The notes beneath the pieces are model-generated. The model searched no databases. It worked only from the letters and a program-made list of their open reading frames with translations, and was not told the DNA's origin. Positions 21,769-31,700 of a stretch of 64,000 nucleotides of DNA are shown here, in pieces (within the stretch, counting starts at the first letter, position 1; every line of letters begins with the position of its first letter). Location: positions 1 through 64,000 of the forward strand of contig ONOQ01000001.1 of assembly GCA_900319485.1 (NCBI GenBank), written 5' to 3'. Position numbers and translations under genes: made by a program. This DNA is from an uncultured Bacteroidales bacterium. GTDB lineage: Bacteria > Bacteroidota > Bacteroidia > Bacteroidales > UBA932.

Positions 21769-22383
21769 TTATTCAAGCGGGAAGAGAGCGCGGACATCAT
21801 CCGTCCAGTATTCGCTTCCAAGGTCAAGGATAATTGCAACGGTGGTGTTGGAATCGGCCAGGGAATAGTCTGAAGGCCCCTGCAGGTTGGAAATTGCAAG
21901 GCCAAGGACCAGTTTCTTATAGCCTTCAGCGTCCTTGAAGGTGGCGCTCTGGGCGGCAAGGGCCTTGAGGTCCACGCTCACCTTTACGGAAGCGCCGCTC
22001 TCGCCGTCTGGAACCGTGATGGTGCCGGGAATGGTGCACACGGCCGCAGGAAGGGCCACGCCGCCTGTTTCGGCCACCTTTGCCGCAGTAAGATCGGCCG
22101 ATATCCCAAGGGATACGCTGTAGCCCTTCTGGACGGCAAAATATCCGGAGCGGATTACGCCCACCGCAATGTCCAGTTTGCCGCTGGCGGCATCATAGGA
22201 GCAGGTGTACTTTGAGTTCTGGCCGAAAGGTCCCAGCGGGATGGGATAGGAGTTGTCTATACCCGTCACCGTGGCCTGCGGAATATATACCTTGGCAAAA
22301 CCGTAGTCCTTGGTTGCGTCTTCCTTCTTGCAGGCGCCAAGAATGAGCGCCGCCGTCAGTAGTACAGGAAATATCTTTTTCAT
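21769..22383 (-). CDS. DUF1735-type lipoprotein
   Basis: 204 aa. The signal peptide ends in lipobox LGAC, then 'KKEDATKD'; acidic residues just after the lipidated Cys resemble the Bacteroidetes surface-export signal. The mature part starts 'YGFAKVYIPQATVTG' and carries 'FAVQKGYSVSLGISADLTAAKV', 'TVPDGESGASVKVSVDLKAL' and 'YKKLVLGLAISN', typical of the DUF1735 (BT_3987-like) N-terminal domain found in SusE-position proteins and some GH18-like proteins. It consists of this domain only. Likely a small surface glycan-binding accessory. It lies 4 bp from the susD stop codon. Confidence 0.75.
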   Translation of the reverse strand: MKKIFPVLLTAALILGACKKEDATKDYGFAKVYIPQATVTGIDNSYPIPLGPFGQNSKYTCSYDAASGKLDIAVGVIRSGYFAVQKGYSVSLGISADLTAAKVAETGGVALPAAVCTIPGTITVPDGESGASVKVSVDLKALAAQSATFKDAEGYKKLVLGLAISNLQGPSDYSLADSNTTVAIILDLGSEYWTDDVRALFPLE

Positions 22384-22386
22384 ACG

Positions 22387-24168
22387 CTAATTGTATTCAG
22401 GGTTCTGGGTAATTGCTCCGCCTCCGTTTGAAATTTCCTTGCGGGTGAAGGGGAAGTAGTTGTTGCGCTCATAGAAGGTGCGGTAGGCCACCGTAGGATA
22501 ACTGTACTGGAAGCCGCCAAGTTCGTTTTTCCTGACGGAAGCGCCCTTGATGGCCTTGTTGAGGACCGTCATGGCGTCTTTCCAGCGGAGAAGGTCCCAG
22601 TAGCGGTGGTCTTCAAATGCCAGTTCCACGCGGCGCTCCTGCTTTACGGCGTTACGGAAATCCGTCTTTGACGTGGCCGTAACGGCGGGAAGGGATGTGC
22701 TTGCGCTCTGGCGTACCTCCGTGAGAGCCTGGCGGGCGGTCATGCCGTAACCCTTTGGATCGGCATCCGGACCGTAGGCCTCGTTCATTGCCTCGGCATA
22801 GTTCAGAAGGACCTCGGCATAGCGGTAGAGCGGCCAGATATGGTCTGTGCTGCCGCCTTCCACAAGGTTGAGGTTGGGGGCCAGGAACTTACGCAGATAG
22901 TATCCGGTGGGGCTTGCGCCTGCAACGCGGGAGTCGTAGGCGCCTCCCTTGGACTCGTCAATTACGTTGCCGTTCCAGGTGCTGCCGTTACAGACAATTG
23001 TAGCCGCAAGGCGGGGATCCCTGTTTGCGTAAGGATCCGGCACCTCAGGGCCTACATACTCGTAAGCGTCCACAAGGTTCTGTGTAGGGCACACTCCGCT
23101 GTTTCCGCCGCGGGTGCCGATAGGATAGTTGGCCGCCTCCGGGGCGCTGCCGGCCGCCTGGCGGATAAGGAAGATGGACTCGGTGTCCGATGTGGCGTTG
23201 TTCTTTATGAAGTAGTTGCCGTAGTCCCTGTTGACGGGCATATGCCAGTCGGGATAAGTGCGGGCGCCTTCGCCAAAGCCGAAGCCCTTTGCAAAGACCG
23301 CCTTCCTCATCTGGATGACGTCATTTGCCGCTTCCGCAGCCTTTTCCCACTTCTCCACATCGTCCATAGGGTTGTTGCGGGGGCTTGCCGCGTAAAGGAG
23401 CACGCGGGCCTTGACGGCAAGGGCCGACGTGCGGTCCCATCGGCCTGTCTCGTCGCGGAAATTCCAGTTTGTTACGTCTGCAATTGCGTTTTCCGGGGTC
23501 TCGTCCAGGGCTACTCTCCAGTCTAGGTTGAGCTCATTCAGGTGGTCGTCGATGAGTTTTACGATATGGTCCACTACTTCGTCGTAGGAAGCCTGGCGGG
23601 CAATGCCGGTCTCAGGGTCCAGAAGCGGAACGCCGCCGTACATCTTAAGGAGTTCACCGTAGTAGTAGGCCTCCGCAATGTAGGCCTCGGCCCTCTGCCA
23701 TCCAAGGTTGATGCAGTCTCGCTTATAGGCCTTGGGCTGCTCCGTGCTGTAGATGGTGCCGTCCGGGTTATACACCGTGCTGGTGTCCCTGTTCAGCGCA
23801 AGGAAATCTTCCCCGCCCTTGGCGTATTCCAGGAAGAAACGCGCCGCGCGGATTCCCTCGTAGCAGTTGGTGTACTTGTAGGAAAGCGGGTTAAGATCGG
23901 CCGATAGAAGGCCCCTGTTGAAGGTCTGGGCCTCGGACGTAGGCGCCGCCTGCTCGGCTTCGTCGGAAGCGCTGGCAAAGAGGTTCCCGTCAATCACGTT
24001 GAAGCCGTTCCCCATAGGGGTATAATATGCATAGGCGAAACTTGTGAGCGTGCTGGAACGGGTCTGAAGCCTGTCCATCGTGTCAAACACGTCCGTGCGG
24101 GTGTCCAGGAATTTGGAGCAGGCGCATACTGAAAGCGCCGCTGCAAGTATGATGTAAATCCTCTTCAT
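22387..24168 (-). CDS. SusD/RagB-family lipoprotein (second pair)
   Basis: 593 aa, lipobox VCAC near residue 17. SusD hallmarks: N-terminal 'SKFLDTRTD', the TPR-like helical core ('CYEGIRAARFFLEYAKG', 'QRAEAYIAEAYYYGELLKMYGGVPLL', 'SALAVKARVLLYAASPRNNP'), and C-terminal 'RYAEVLLNYAEAMNEAYG', 'VKQERRVELAFEDHRYWDLLRWKDA', 'NNYFPFTRKEI'. SusD proteins sit as lids over the SusC channel and bind glycan. It starts 3 bp after the SusC stop, in the standard order. A C-terminal 'NPEYN' matches the common Asn-Pro-x-Tyr end. Confidence 0.96.
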   Translation of the reverse strand: MKRIYIILAAALSVCACSKFLDTRTDVFDTMDRLQTRSSTLTSFAYAYYTPMGNGFNVIDGNLFASASDEAEQAAPTSEAQTFNRGLLSADLNPLSYKYTNCYEGIRAARFFLEYAKGGEDFLALNRDTSTVYNPDGTIYSTEQPKAYKRDCINLGWQRAEAYIAEAYYYGELLKMYGGVPLLDPETGIARQASYDEVVDHIVKLIDDHLNELNLDWRVALDETPENAIADVTNWNFRDETGRWDRTSALAVKARVLLYAASPRNNPMDDVEKWEKAAEAANDVIQMRKAVFAKGFGFGEGARTYPDWHMPVNRDYGNYFIKNNATSDTESIFLIRQAAGSAPEAANYPIGTRGGNSGVCPTQNLVDAYEYVGPEVPDPYANRDPRLAATIVCNGSTWNGNVIDESKGGAYDSRVAGASPTGYYLRKFLAPNLNLVEGGSTDHIWPLYRYAEVLLNYAEAMNEAYGPDADPKGYGMTARQALTEVRQSASTSLPAVTATSKTDFRNAVKQERRVELAFEDHRYWDLLRWKDAMTVLNKAIKGASVRKNELGGFQYSYPTVAYRTFYERNNYFPFTRKEISNGGGAITQNPEYN

Positions 24169-24171
24169 ATC

Positions 24172-26910
24172 TTAGAAACTGATTTGAAGTCCCAGGTTGA
24201 CCGCCTTTGAAGCGGGATATCCGTAATTGACCGTTTCCGGGTCCATCTTGTACTTGCTCAGAAGGCTGCTGAGTGTGAGGAGGTTATACCCCGTGAGGCA
24301 TACGCGGAAGTTCTTGATTACCCTGCTGTTGACGGGAATGGTGTAACCAAGTTCCACTTCCTGCAGGCGTACCCACGCGTTGTCCTTGATCCAGAAGGAA
24401 CTCAGGCGGTAGTTGTTGTCGTTCTGTCCGGTGGAAAGACGGGGATATGTGGCCGTGTTCCTGGTGTCCAGTTTTGCTTCCGGGTAGTATACCCAGGCGC
24501 CCTGAGCCCATTCGAATGCCGTTCCGTAGTTGAGGAAGGGCTTCCATTCGTCGTAGTCAAGAAGGTTCACCGTGGAGCCGGCGCTTCCGGTGATGAGAAG
24601 GGCCAGGTCAAAGCCCTTGAACCGGGCCTGGGCCCCAAGGCTGGCGACCAGCGAAGGATACGAAGGATTGCCTATCCTCACAATGTCAGTGTCGTCAATG
24701 TACTCGTCGCCGTCCTGGTTCCTGTACTTGAGGTCACCGGGCTGGATGGCGCCGTAAAGCGGAACGGGCTGTCCAATGTTCAGTTCTCCGTCCATATCGA
24801 AGTCCTTGATCTGGTAGAAGCCGATGCTTTCAAGACCCATCCTGGTGCCGTAGGGAAGCCCTGTAGCGGCATTGTAAGGGTACTTGGTGCCGATTTCTCC
24901 CATCTCCAGGACCTTGTTCTTCGCGTAGAGGACGCTTCCGTAGACGCTCCAGTCAACGGGGCCGCTTGTCCTTGCAAACACAAAGGATGCGTCCACGCCC
25001 TGGTTTATCATCCTGCCAAGGTTGGAGTAAGCCACCTGGACGCCGTTATAATCCATAAGGGTGTTGTCCCTTGTGAGGATGCCGGTGCGGTAATCCACAA
25101 AGTAATCGGCATTAATGGTAAGGGCGTTCCAGAGGGTTGTCTCAATGCCGATATTGCCCTTCAGGCTCTTTTCAGCAGTAACATTGGCGTTGCCTTCAAA
25201 CAACGGGCGGATGCCGCTTGCCCCGCCGCCGAAGTTGGGACCCATACCCTGGACAAAGCTTCCCGTCCAGGTATAGTACTGCTGATAGAGGTATCGGCCA
25301 TTAGTCTCAAATCCGTCAATTCCAACGTAGGCTTCCGTTGCACCGGTAAAGCCTGCCGATGCCCTCAGCCTCAGTTTGTTGACCACCGGGTTACCCTTCA
25401 GGAAATCCTCGTTGGAGGCATTCCAGCCAAAGGAAACGGTGGGATAGGGAACAAACTGCTTTCCGGGAGCATAGGCATCTGAGCCGAAGACGGACAGGCC
25501 AAGCCCTGCGTCGTAGCGGTTGTCGTAGGACCAGTCGGCCCTGGCGGTGAAGTTGGCGTAGCGGTACTTCCAGTTGTAGAAGGCGCTGCCGCTGCCGTTG
25601 AAATCGGAGATGTTGGCGGCAAGTTTTGCGTTTATCCTGTGAAGACCAAGTTGTCCGTCCCAGCCAAGGATCACGTTGCCCTGCATCCAGCGCTCCTTGC
25701 CGGAACTCCAGTATCCGTTGGAACGGATGTAGGTGGAGACATCGGCAGTCTGGGGAACGCCGCCGCTGTAACGGGCGTAAGTGTTTGTCTTGGCGGTATT
25801 TCCAATTGTCCTTGAATAGAAGGAGAAGCCTTCCTGGATGTACAGGCCCGGGAGAAGGAAGCCAAAGTCTTCCCTGAACTTGAAGTTGGCCTGCATCAGT
25901 TTGGTGCGGCTTGTGGTCCAGCCCTGTCCGGCAAGTGAACCAACCGGGTTGTTGGGATAAACCGCCGTACCGGAGAAGTTGGAAATGGGATCCGTGGCGT
26001 CCTTGTCAAATATGGGGTAAATATTTGACGGATAACTCATTACGTCGTTCACTAGTTGATAGACGCTGTAATTGGGGCGGTTGCGGTCTTCAAGACGTCC
26101 GCCCAGGTCTACGCTCACCGTGAAAATGTCGTTGAGTTTCATATCAAGGTTGGTACGTACGCCGTATTTCACAAAGGAAACGTTCTTGGTGCGGTCCGTA
26201 TTCCTGACGTTGAGGAAACCCTGCTGGTTGGCATAATCCAGAACTACGCTATATTTGGCGTTCTGGGAGCCGCCGCGGATGGAGAGGCTTCCGTCGGCAT
26301 AACCCGTGACTGGCTTGAAAACTTCGTCGTACCAGTTCACGTCAATGCCTTCCCCGGCCTTGTAGGCGTTCATGGCCTCAAAGTCGTAGTAGGGATCCCA
26401 CTCACGGCCGTGGTCGTTGCTCCAGGCCTGGTTGTAAAGGCGGGCGTATGCGTAGGAGCCAAGGGGCTTTGCCACGTTGATTGGCATCTGGACGCCGCCG
26501 CGGGTCTTGAACGTAATCACGGGAGCGCCTTCGGAGCCCCTCTTGGTGGTTATTGCAAGTACGCCGTTGGCGCCGTTCATACCGTATTCGGCAAGATCGG
26601 CCGCATTCTTGCAAATTACCACGGACTCTATTTCCTCCGGGGAGAGGTAACTGATGAAGTCCTGCTGGACCTCGAATCCGTCCACGAATATCTTGAGGGT
26701 ATTTATGTCCGTTCCCTGCGCGTAGGAGCCTATTCCGCGTATCATCATACGCGCGGCGCCGGCGCCCGGAGTTCCGTCGTTACGGATGACGATGAGTCCC
26801 GGATACTTGCCCTCAAGGGCGTCCGTAAAGTTGGCAAGGTCCTGGGAATATCCGCTGAAGGATCCAAGGATAAGTCCCGCCAAAGCTGCTATAATGGAAT
26901 ATCTTTTCAT
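24172..26910 (-). CDS. SusC/RagA TonB-dependent transporter, short form
   Basis: 912 aa outer-membrane importer. The signal peptide ('GSFSGYSQDL') leads almost directly into the plug domain ('LEGKYPGLIVIRNDGTPGAGAARMMIRGIGSY', 'LKIFVDGFEV', 'ESVVICKNAADLAEYGMNGANGVLAITTKRG'). The usual ~90-residue carboxypeptidase-regulatory-like N-terminal extension and a clear TonB box are missing. The barrel follows, with 'MDGELNIGQPVPLYGAIQPGDLKYRNQDGDEYIDDTDIVRIG' and terminal 'ASKAVNLGLQISF'. Most SusC proteins are 1000-1150 aa. It may depend on the full-length SusC at 28790, or lack of the domain may alter TonB coupling. Confidence 0.93.
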   Translation of the reverse strand: MKRYSIIAALAGLILGSFSGYSQDLANFTDALEGKYPGLIVIRNDGTPGAGAARMMIRGIGSYAQGTDINTLKIFVDGFEVQQDFISYLSPEEIESVVICKNAADLAEYGMNGANGVLAITTKRGSEGAPVITFKTRGGVQMPINVAKPLGSYAYARLYNQAWSNDHGREWDPYYDFEAMNAYKAGEGIDVNWYDEVFKPVTGYADGSLSIRGGSQNAKYSVVLDYANQQGFLNVRNTDRTKNVSFVKYGVRTNLDMKLNDIFTVSVDLGGRLEDRNRPNYSVYQLVNDVMSYPSNIYPIFDKDATDPISNFSGTAVYPNNPVGSLAGQGWTTSRTKLMQANFKFREDFGFLLPGLYIQEGFSFYSRTIGNTAKTNTYARYSGGVPQTADVSTYIRSNGYWSSGKERWMQGNVILGWDGQLGLHRINAKLAANISDFNGSGSAFYNWKYRYANFTARADWSYDNRYDAGLGLSVFGSDAYAPGKQFVPYPTVSFGWNASNEDFLKGNPVVNKLRLRASAGFTGATEAYVGIDGFETNGRYLYQQYYTWTGSFVQGMGPNFGGGASGIRPLFEGNANVTAEKSLKGNIGIETTLWNALTINADYFVDYRTGILTRDNTLMDYNGVQVAYSNLGRMINQGVDASFVFARTSGPVDWSVYGSVLYAKNKVLEMGEIGTKYPYNAATGLPYGTRMGLESIGFYQIKDFDMDGELNIGQPVPLYGAIQPGDLKYRNQDGDEYIDDTDIVRIGNPSYPSLVASLGAQARFKGFDLALLITGSAGSTVNLLDYDEWKPFLNYGTAFEWAQGAWVYYPEAKLDTRNTATYPRLSTGQNDNNYRLSSFWIKDNAWVRLQEVELGYTIPVNSRVIKNFRVCLTGYNLLTLSSLLSKYKMDPETVNYGYPASKAVNLGLQISF

Positions 26911-26929
26911 TGCTTCACGGATTTATCTG

Positions 26930-28777
26930 TTAATAACCGGGGTTCTGGGCTATCACGCCTTTGTTTACCTCATCCTGGCGGAAAGGCTCAAGGAACCACT
27001 TGGGGTGCCAGTAGCCTGTGTAGGAGTAGGCATCCCAGTAGGAAATGAGGGCTGCCATAGTGTTGGCTCCGTCCGTTGTGAGGAAGGAGATTTCCGTCAT
27101 AGGGCCGCCAAGGATCTTGGTGCCGATATCCGGATGCTTCCAGTGCTTTACGTCGTAGTAGCGCTGGTTCTCTTCAAAGAATTCAAGGGCCCTTTCACGC
27201 ACTATCAGTTCACGCAGTTTGGCCTGGTCACCTTCCGTCACGGACGGGAGGCCGGCGCGGTTGCGGATGATGTTGAGGTACTTGCGGGCGTTGGCGGCGT
27301 CTCCAAGTTCGTTGTAGCATTCGGCCAGGGACATATAGTTTTCGGCCAGGCGGAACAGCGGGAACTCCAGCCAGCGGCGGGCGCCGGCCTTGTAGTAGAA
27401 CTTGGTGGGAACGCCTATGGAGCGGCCCTCGGTGGCGCGGGACATGCTTGCGGCAATCTCTGCGCTGGAGGTGAGGCTTCCCATATACCAGATACCCTCG
27501 TTCCAGTTGGCGTCGCCGTCATTGGAGCGGCCGAATTTGCCGGGAACGCAGATATCCACCCTGAAGCGGGGCTCTATCTTATCGATGTTGGCTGCGAAGT
27601 CGGCGATGGGGCGCGGGGCCGCTTCTCCAACTACGGGCCAGTCAATGTCGTTGCCATCCGTATCCCTGTAAAGGCGTACGAAGTTGGTGAGGACACCGCG
27701 GAGGGAACGTTCGCCGGCGTCCACATAGGCGCTCCAGTTGTAGCCCTCCGTCATGTTGTTGTAAACCTGCTGGTCACTTTCCACCTTGAAGGCAAGGAGA
27801 GTCTCCGGACCGTTGAGTTCCGACACTCCGCGGCCGTAGTCGTCAATAGCCTGCTCGAAGGAATTGCGGTTGCCTTCTCCGGCGGTGAAAATTAGGTGTT
27901 TACCGTTGGCTTTAGCCCAGTTGATCACCGCAAGGTGGGCGTCAATGGCGGTCTGGTAGCGGTTAATGTCCTTTCCGCCCAACCAGATGAGGGAATCGGC
28001 GCTGTAGGCCATTCCAAACTCCTTGGCGTAGGACTCCTCGGCATTGAAAAGCGGACGCGCGGCGAAGGTGAGGAGGCGTGCCTTCATTGCAAGGACTGCG
28101 CCCTTGGTGATGCGTCCTTCCCACTTGTCTCCGCAGCCGGGCTCAATGTCGGTCCAGGTGTCGGGGAGGCGGTTTTCGGCCTCCTGGAGCATCTCAAGGG
28201 CAAATTCCAGAGTCTTCTGGGCCGATGCGCGGGGGAAGTTTATGTCGTCCGTCATATTGTTGGCCTGACGCACGATGGGAACGCCGCCCCAGCGCTGGAA
28301 CATTCCTACATAACGGTATGCGATAAGCGCATAGGCCTCGCCCTTCATATACTCCTTCATTTCGGGGGAGATTTCGGGGCAGGTGTCTATGTTGGAGATG
28401 ATGATCCAGCAGGAGCGGATCACCTCCCAGTTTTCGTTGAAGTTGGCCGGCGCGCCCTGGAACTGCCCAGAGGCGTCCAGAACGGTGGTGGGGCCGTTCA
28501 CAACCAGGTTATAGCCGGCGTGCCAACTGTAACCGCGGGTTATTTCTCCGGAGAGGGAGGCAAGGGTGCCGTGGTTGATGGCCCAGCCTTCGGGGAGGCC
28601 TTCGCGAAGACCGCGGTGATAGGCCCTCCAGAGCATTCCTTCCGTATCTTTCCGGTTGGAGAATACGTCTTCAAGGTAAACGCTTCCGGTTACCTCCGGC
28701 ATCTCCAGGAACAGGTTGCAGCCGGTAACTGAAAGGACGGCTGCGCTCAATGTTGCGATAATTTGTATCTTTTTCAT
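26930..28777 (-). CDS. SusD/RagB-family lipoprotein (first pair)
   Basis: 615 aa, lipobox VTGC near residue 20. It shows SusD features: 'NLFLEMPEVTGSVYLEDVFSNRKDTEGMLWRAYHRG', 'CWIIISNIDTCPEISPEMKEYMKGEAYALIAYRYVGMFQRWGGVPIV', 'ITKGAVLAMKARLLTFAARPLFN', 'FRLAENYMSLAECYNELGD', 'VRERALEFFEENQRYYDVKHWKH' and C-terminal 'QDEVNKGVIAQNPGY'. It follows the full-length SusC by 12 bp. The pair probably imports oligosaccharides released by the PUL's GH16 enzymes. It differs clearly from the second SusD, so the two pairs are not a recent duplication. Confidence 0.96.
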   Translation of the reverse strand: MKKIQIIATLSAAVLSVTGCNLFLEMPEVTGSVYLEDVFSNRKDTEGMLWRAYHRGLREGLPEGWAINHGTLASLSGEITRGYSWHAGYNLVVNGPTTVLDASGQFQGAPANFNENWEVIRSCWIIISNIDTCPEISPEMKEYMKGEAYALIAYRYVGMFQRWGGVPIVRQANNMTDDINFPRASAQKTLEFALEMLQEAENRLPDTWTDIEPGCGDKWEGRITKGAVLAMKARLLTFAARPLFNAEESYAKEFGMAYSADSLIWLGGKDINRYQTAIDAHLAVINWAKANGKHLIFTAGEGNRNSFEQAIDDYGRGVSELNGPETLLAFKVESDQQVYNNMTEGYNWSAYVDAGERSLRGVLTNFVRLYRDTDGNDIDWPVVGEAAPRPIADFAANIDKIEPRFRVDICVPGKFGRSNDGDANWNEGIWYMGSLTSSAEIAASMSRATEGRSIGVPTKFYYKAGARRWLEFPLFRLAENYMSLAECYNELGDAANARKYLNIIRNRAGLPSVTEGDQAKLRELIVRERALEFFEENQRYYDVKHWKHPDIGTKILGGPMTEISFLTTDGANTMAALISYWDAYSYTGYWHPKWFLEPFRQDEVNKGVIAQNPGY

Positions 28778-28789
28778 ATCCCTGTCCGT

Positions 28790-31700
28790 TTAGAAGTTAA
28801 TATTCACACCCACGTTGGTGGTTCGGGTGAGCGGGAACACGTAGGATATGTTTCCTTCGCTGCCGCCAAGGTTGTCCTTGGTTTCGGGGTCAATTCCGTA
28901 ACGGCTCATCTGGTCAAAGAGGGTGAGCACGTTGTTGGCGTTGACATAGATCCTGAGCATGGAGATCTTGGCCTTCCTGAGGAACGGGGAATTTGACGGG
29001 AATGTGTATCCCAGTTCTATATTCTTTATTCTCAGGTGGTCAGACGACAGTGCCCAGAGTTGGCTCTTTGGACCGAAGTCGTAGTGGTCCTGGCTGGCGT
29101 CATACACTGCGCGGGGGTAGGTGATGGGAGTGCCGGCGGCCACTTTTTCGGGAGTCCATCGGCCCTCATACTGCCACAGGAAGGCGTTTCCGGCCCTCTT
29201 GAAGAACGGGCTGGTGATACGGGCAATATAGTAGGAGCCCATAGCCGTACCGGAGAGCACAACCTTGAGGTCAAAGCCCTTGTAACTTATGCCGATCTTT
29301 CCGCCGAAGTTCATCATGGGCCTGTTGGGATAGCCTATGGGGCCCTGGTCCTTGGAATCTATCACGCCGTCGCCGTCAAGGTCTACGTACTTTATGTCGC
29401 CAAGGGTTACGGCGCCGGCGCTCTGCGCAAAGTACGGACGGTTGTTCAGTTCCTCGAGGGTGTCGTAGAAGCCGTCGGTCTTGTATCCGTAATACTGGCC
29501 GATTGAATGCCCCGTCTGGTTCATCCAGTCGTAGGGGTTGGGGGCCTCGGCCATATATTCTATGGTGTTTTTGGCGTAGGTGACGTTACCTTCAATGTAA
29601 TAGCGGAGGTCTCCGCGTTTTTCATTCCATCCAAGCACCAGTTCATAACCGCGGTTGGTGACGCGTCCAACGTTGACGGCCGCGGTGTCCCAGGAGGGAA
29701 CGCCGAAGGTCACGGGGATTACGCCAAGCGTTGTGAGGATGTCGCGGCGGTTCTCATAGAAGAAATCGGCATTGAAATAGAGCCTGTCGCTGAAGAACTT
29801 GGTCTCAAGGCCGGCGCTTATCTTCTCAGATTTCTCCCAGGTTACCTGGGGGTTACCCAGCGCGCCTTCCGCAGAACCGGTGTAGATGGTGTTGTAGGAG
29901 CCCGTGCTGGTTCCGAACTGGTAGTAGTTACTCTGCAGTGAACCGGAAGAAGTTGTGCTTGTGAAGCTTCCCGGGCCCATATTGATCTGGTATGTGCCGG
30001 GGAGGTAGAGGTAGCGCTTGCCACCGATCTGGTCATTACCCACAAGGCCGTAACTTGCCCTTATCTTGAAAAAGGTGAGCCAGGGGTTCTCCGGGAACCA
30101 GGGCTCGTTGGTAAGGACATAACCTGCCGACGCCGCGGGGAAGAAACCGAACCTTCTGTCGGCGGCGAAGTTCTCCGTGCCGTTGAGCGCGAAGTTCAGT
30201 TCAAGCAGGTAGCGGGTGTCGTAGTCGTAGGTGAGACGGGCCGATGTTCCGATAAGGCCGCTGGGGGTGTTGAAACTGTCGGAGGGCATCGTGTACTTGG
30301 TGGCGCGTCCAAGGAGGAGACCGCCAACGTTGTGCTTCCCGAAGTTGCCCTGGTAGTTGAGGACTATATCGGCATAAAAGTCACGCATACCGCCCCAGGA
30401 GCCGGAGGAATAGCCGTCTGCGCCCACCGTGCCGCCGAAGAATTCAAGTTCATTGGGGTTGGTGATGCTGCGGCGAACGCGGTACTGGGGGATTGCGAAG
30501 GACTGGACCGCAACCTTGCTGTAGTTCTCCTGGTAGCGGACGCTGGCCTGGAGGTCAAGTCCCTTGAGGAGCCAGGAGAAGTCGTGGCGGAGACGCATGG
30601 TCACGTCCACGCGCGTATTTGATGTGGTACCCACGGAACGGCTCAGGAGAGCGGGCAGCCAGCCGCCTGTCATCTCGTTGTCCGTGCGTTTGTGGAGGCC
30701 TTCCTGGACTGAGTTCTGGGGGTAGTCGAAGTCCACAATCAGTTTGTCGTCCAGGATCATGCTGCGGTTTGTGAAGGGGTTGCCTTCGTAGATTATCTGC
30801 ATTATGCCGCTGTACCTGCTGTAGAGCGAACCTGTGCCGGGACCGGTTGTGGAGCCGAACTGGCCGCTGGTGTTCACGCTGAGGGTGGTGTTCTTGAAAA
30901 GGTCCACGTCAATGTTGGCCCTCACGTTGTACCTCTGGTAGCGGGATCCGGTCTGGACGCCGAAGTAGTTGGCGTTCTGCATAATGGACTGCTGGTCGAA
31001 GTAGTTGAGGGAGACGTAGTATTTCACCCTTTCAGTACCGCCGGAGACGTTTACGTTGGCGCTCCACTGGGGGGCTATGCGGCTGTAGAGTTCCGCGTAG
31101 GCGTCGGAGGTGCCGTAGTAAAGGGCCGGACTTTCCTTGAGTTGCTGTTTCTGGGCGTCCGTGAGCCAGGTCATCGCATCCACCTCCGCGGGAGTGAAGT
31201 CCCTGTTGTTCTGGAATTTCCAGAGGTCGTCATCCGTGAACAGGTAATTCTGCAGCGGGGTGCTGCCGTAGCCTTCTACCTCGTTGCGGATGGCCTCGTT
31301 CCTGAACAGGGCGTATTCGTAGGAGGAAAGGCCGCGCTGTACGTTGGTTGCGCCCGTGAGGCCGAAGTTTCCGGAGAAACTCACCTTGGGGCGTCCCTGC
31401 TGGCCGCGGCGGGTGGTGACAATTATAACGCCGTTTGCCGCGCGGATACCGTACACTGCCGTTGAGGAGGCGTCCTTGAGCACGCTGATACCCAGAATGT
31501 CGTTGGGGTTCATTCCGTTGAGGATGCTCATAGCCTGCCTTGTGGGCTGCTCGATGCCGTCAATTACAATGAGGGGAGACGTGCTTCCGGAATAGGAGGA
31601 GATACCGCGGATGGCGATATCGGCCGCATCCTGACCGGGTTCACCGGACACCGTCACGGCGCTGAGGCCGGGGGTGATACCCACAAGGGCCGATGAAACA

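Noticed and set aside
26056..27895. Long plus-strand open frames of 330 and 369 codons
   Set aside because: Both run antisense to susC/susD genes and reflect stop-poor GC-rich DNA.
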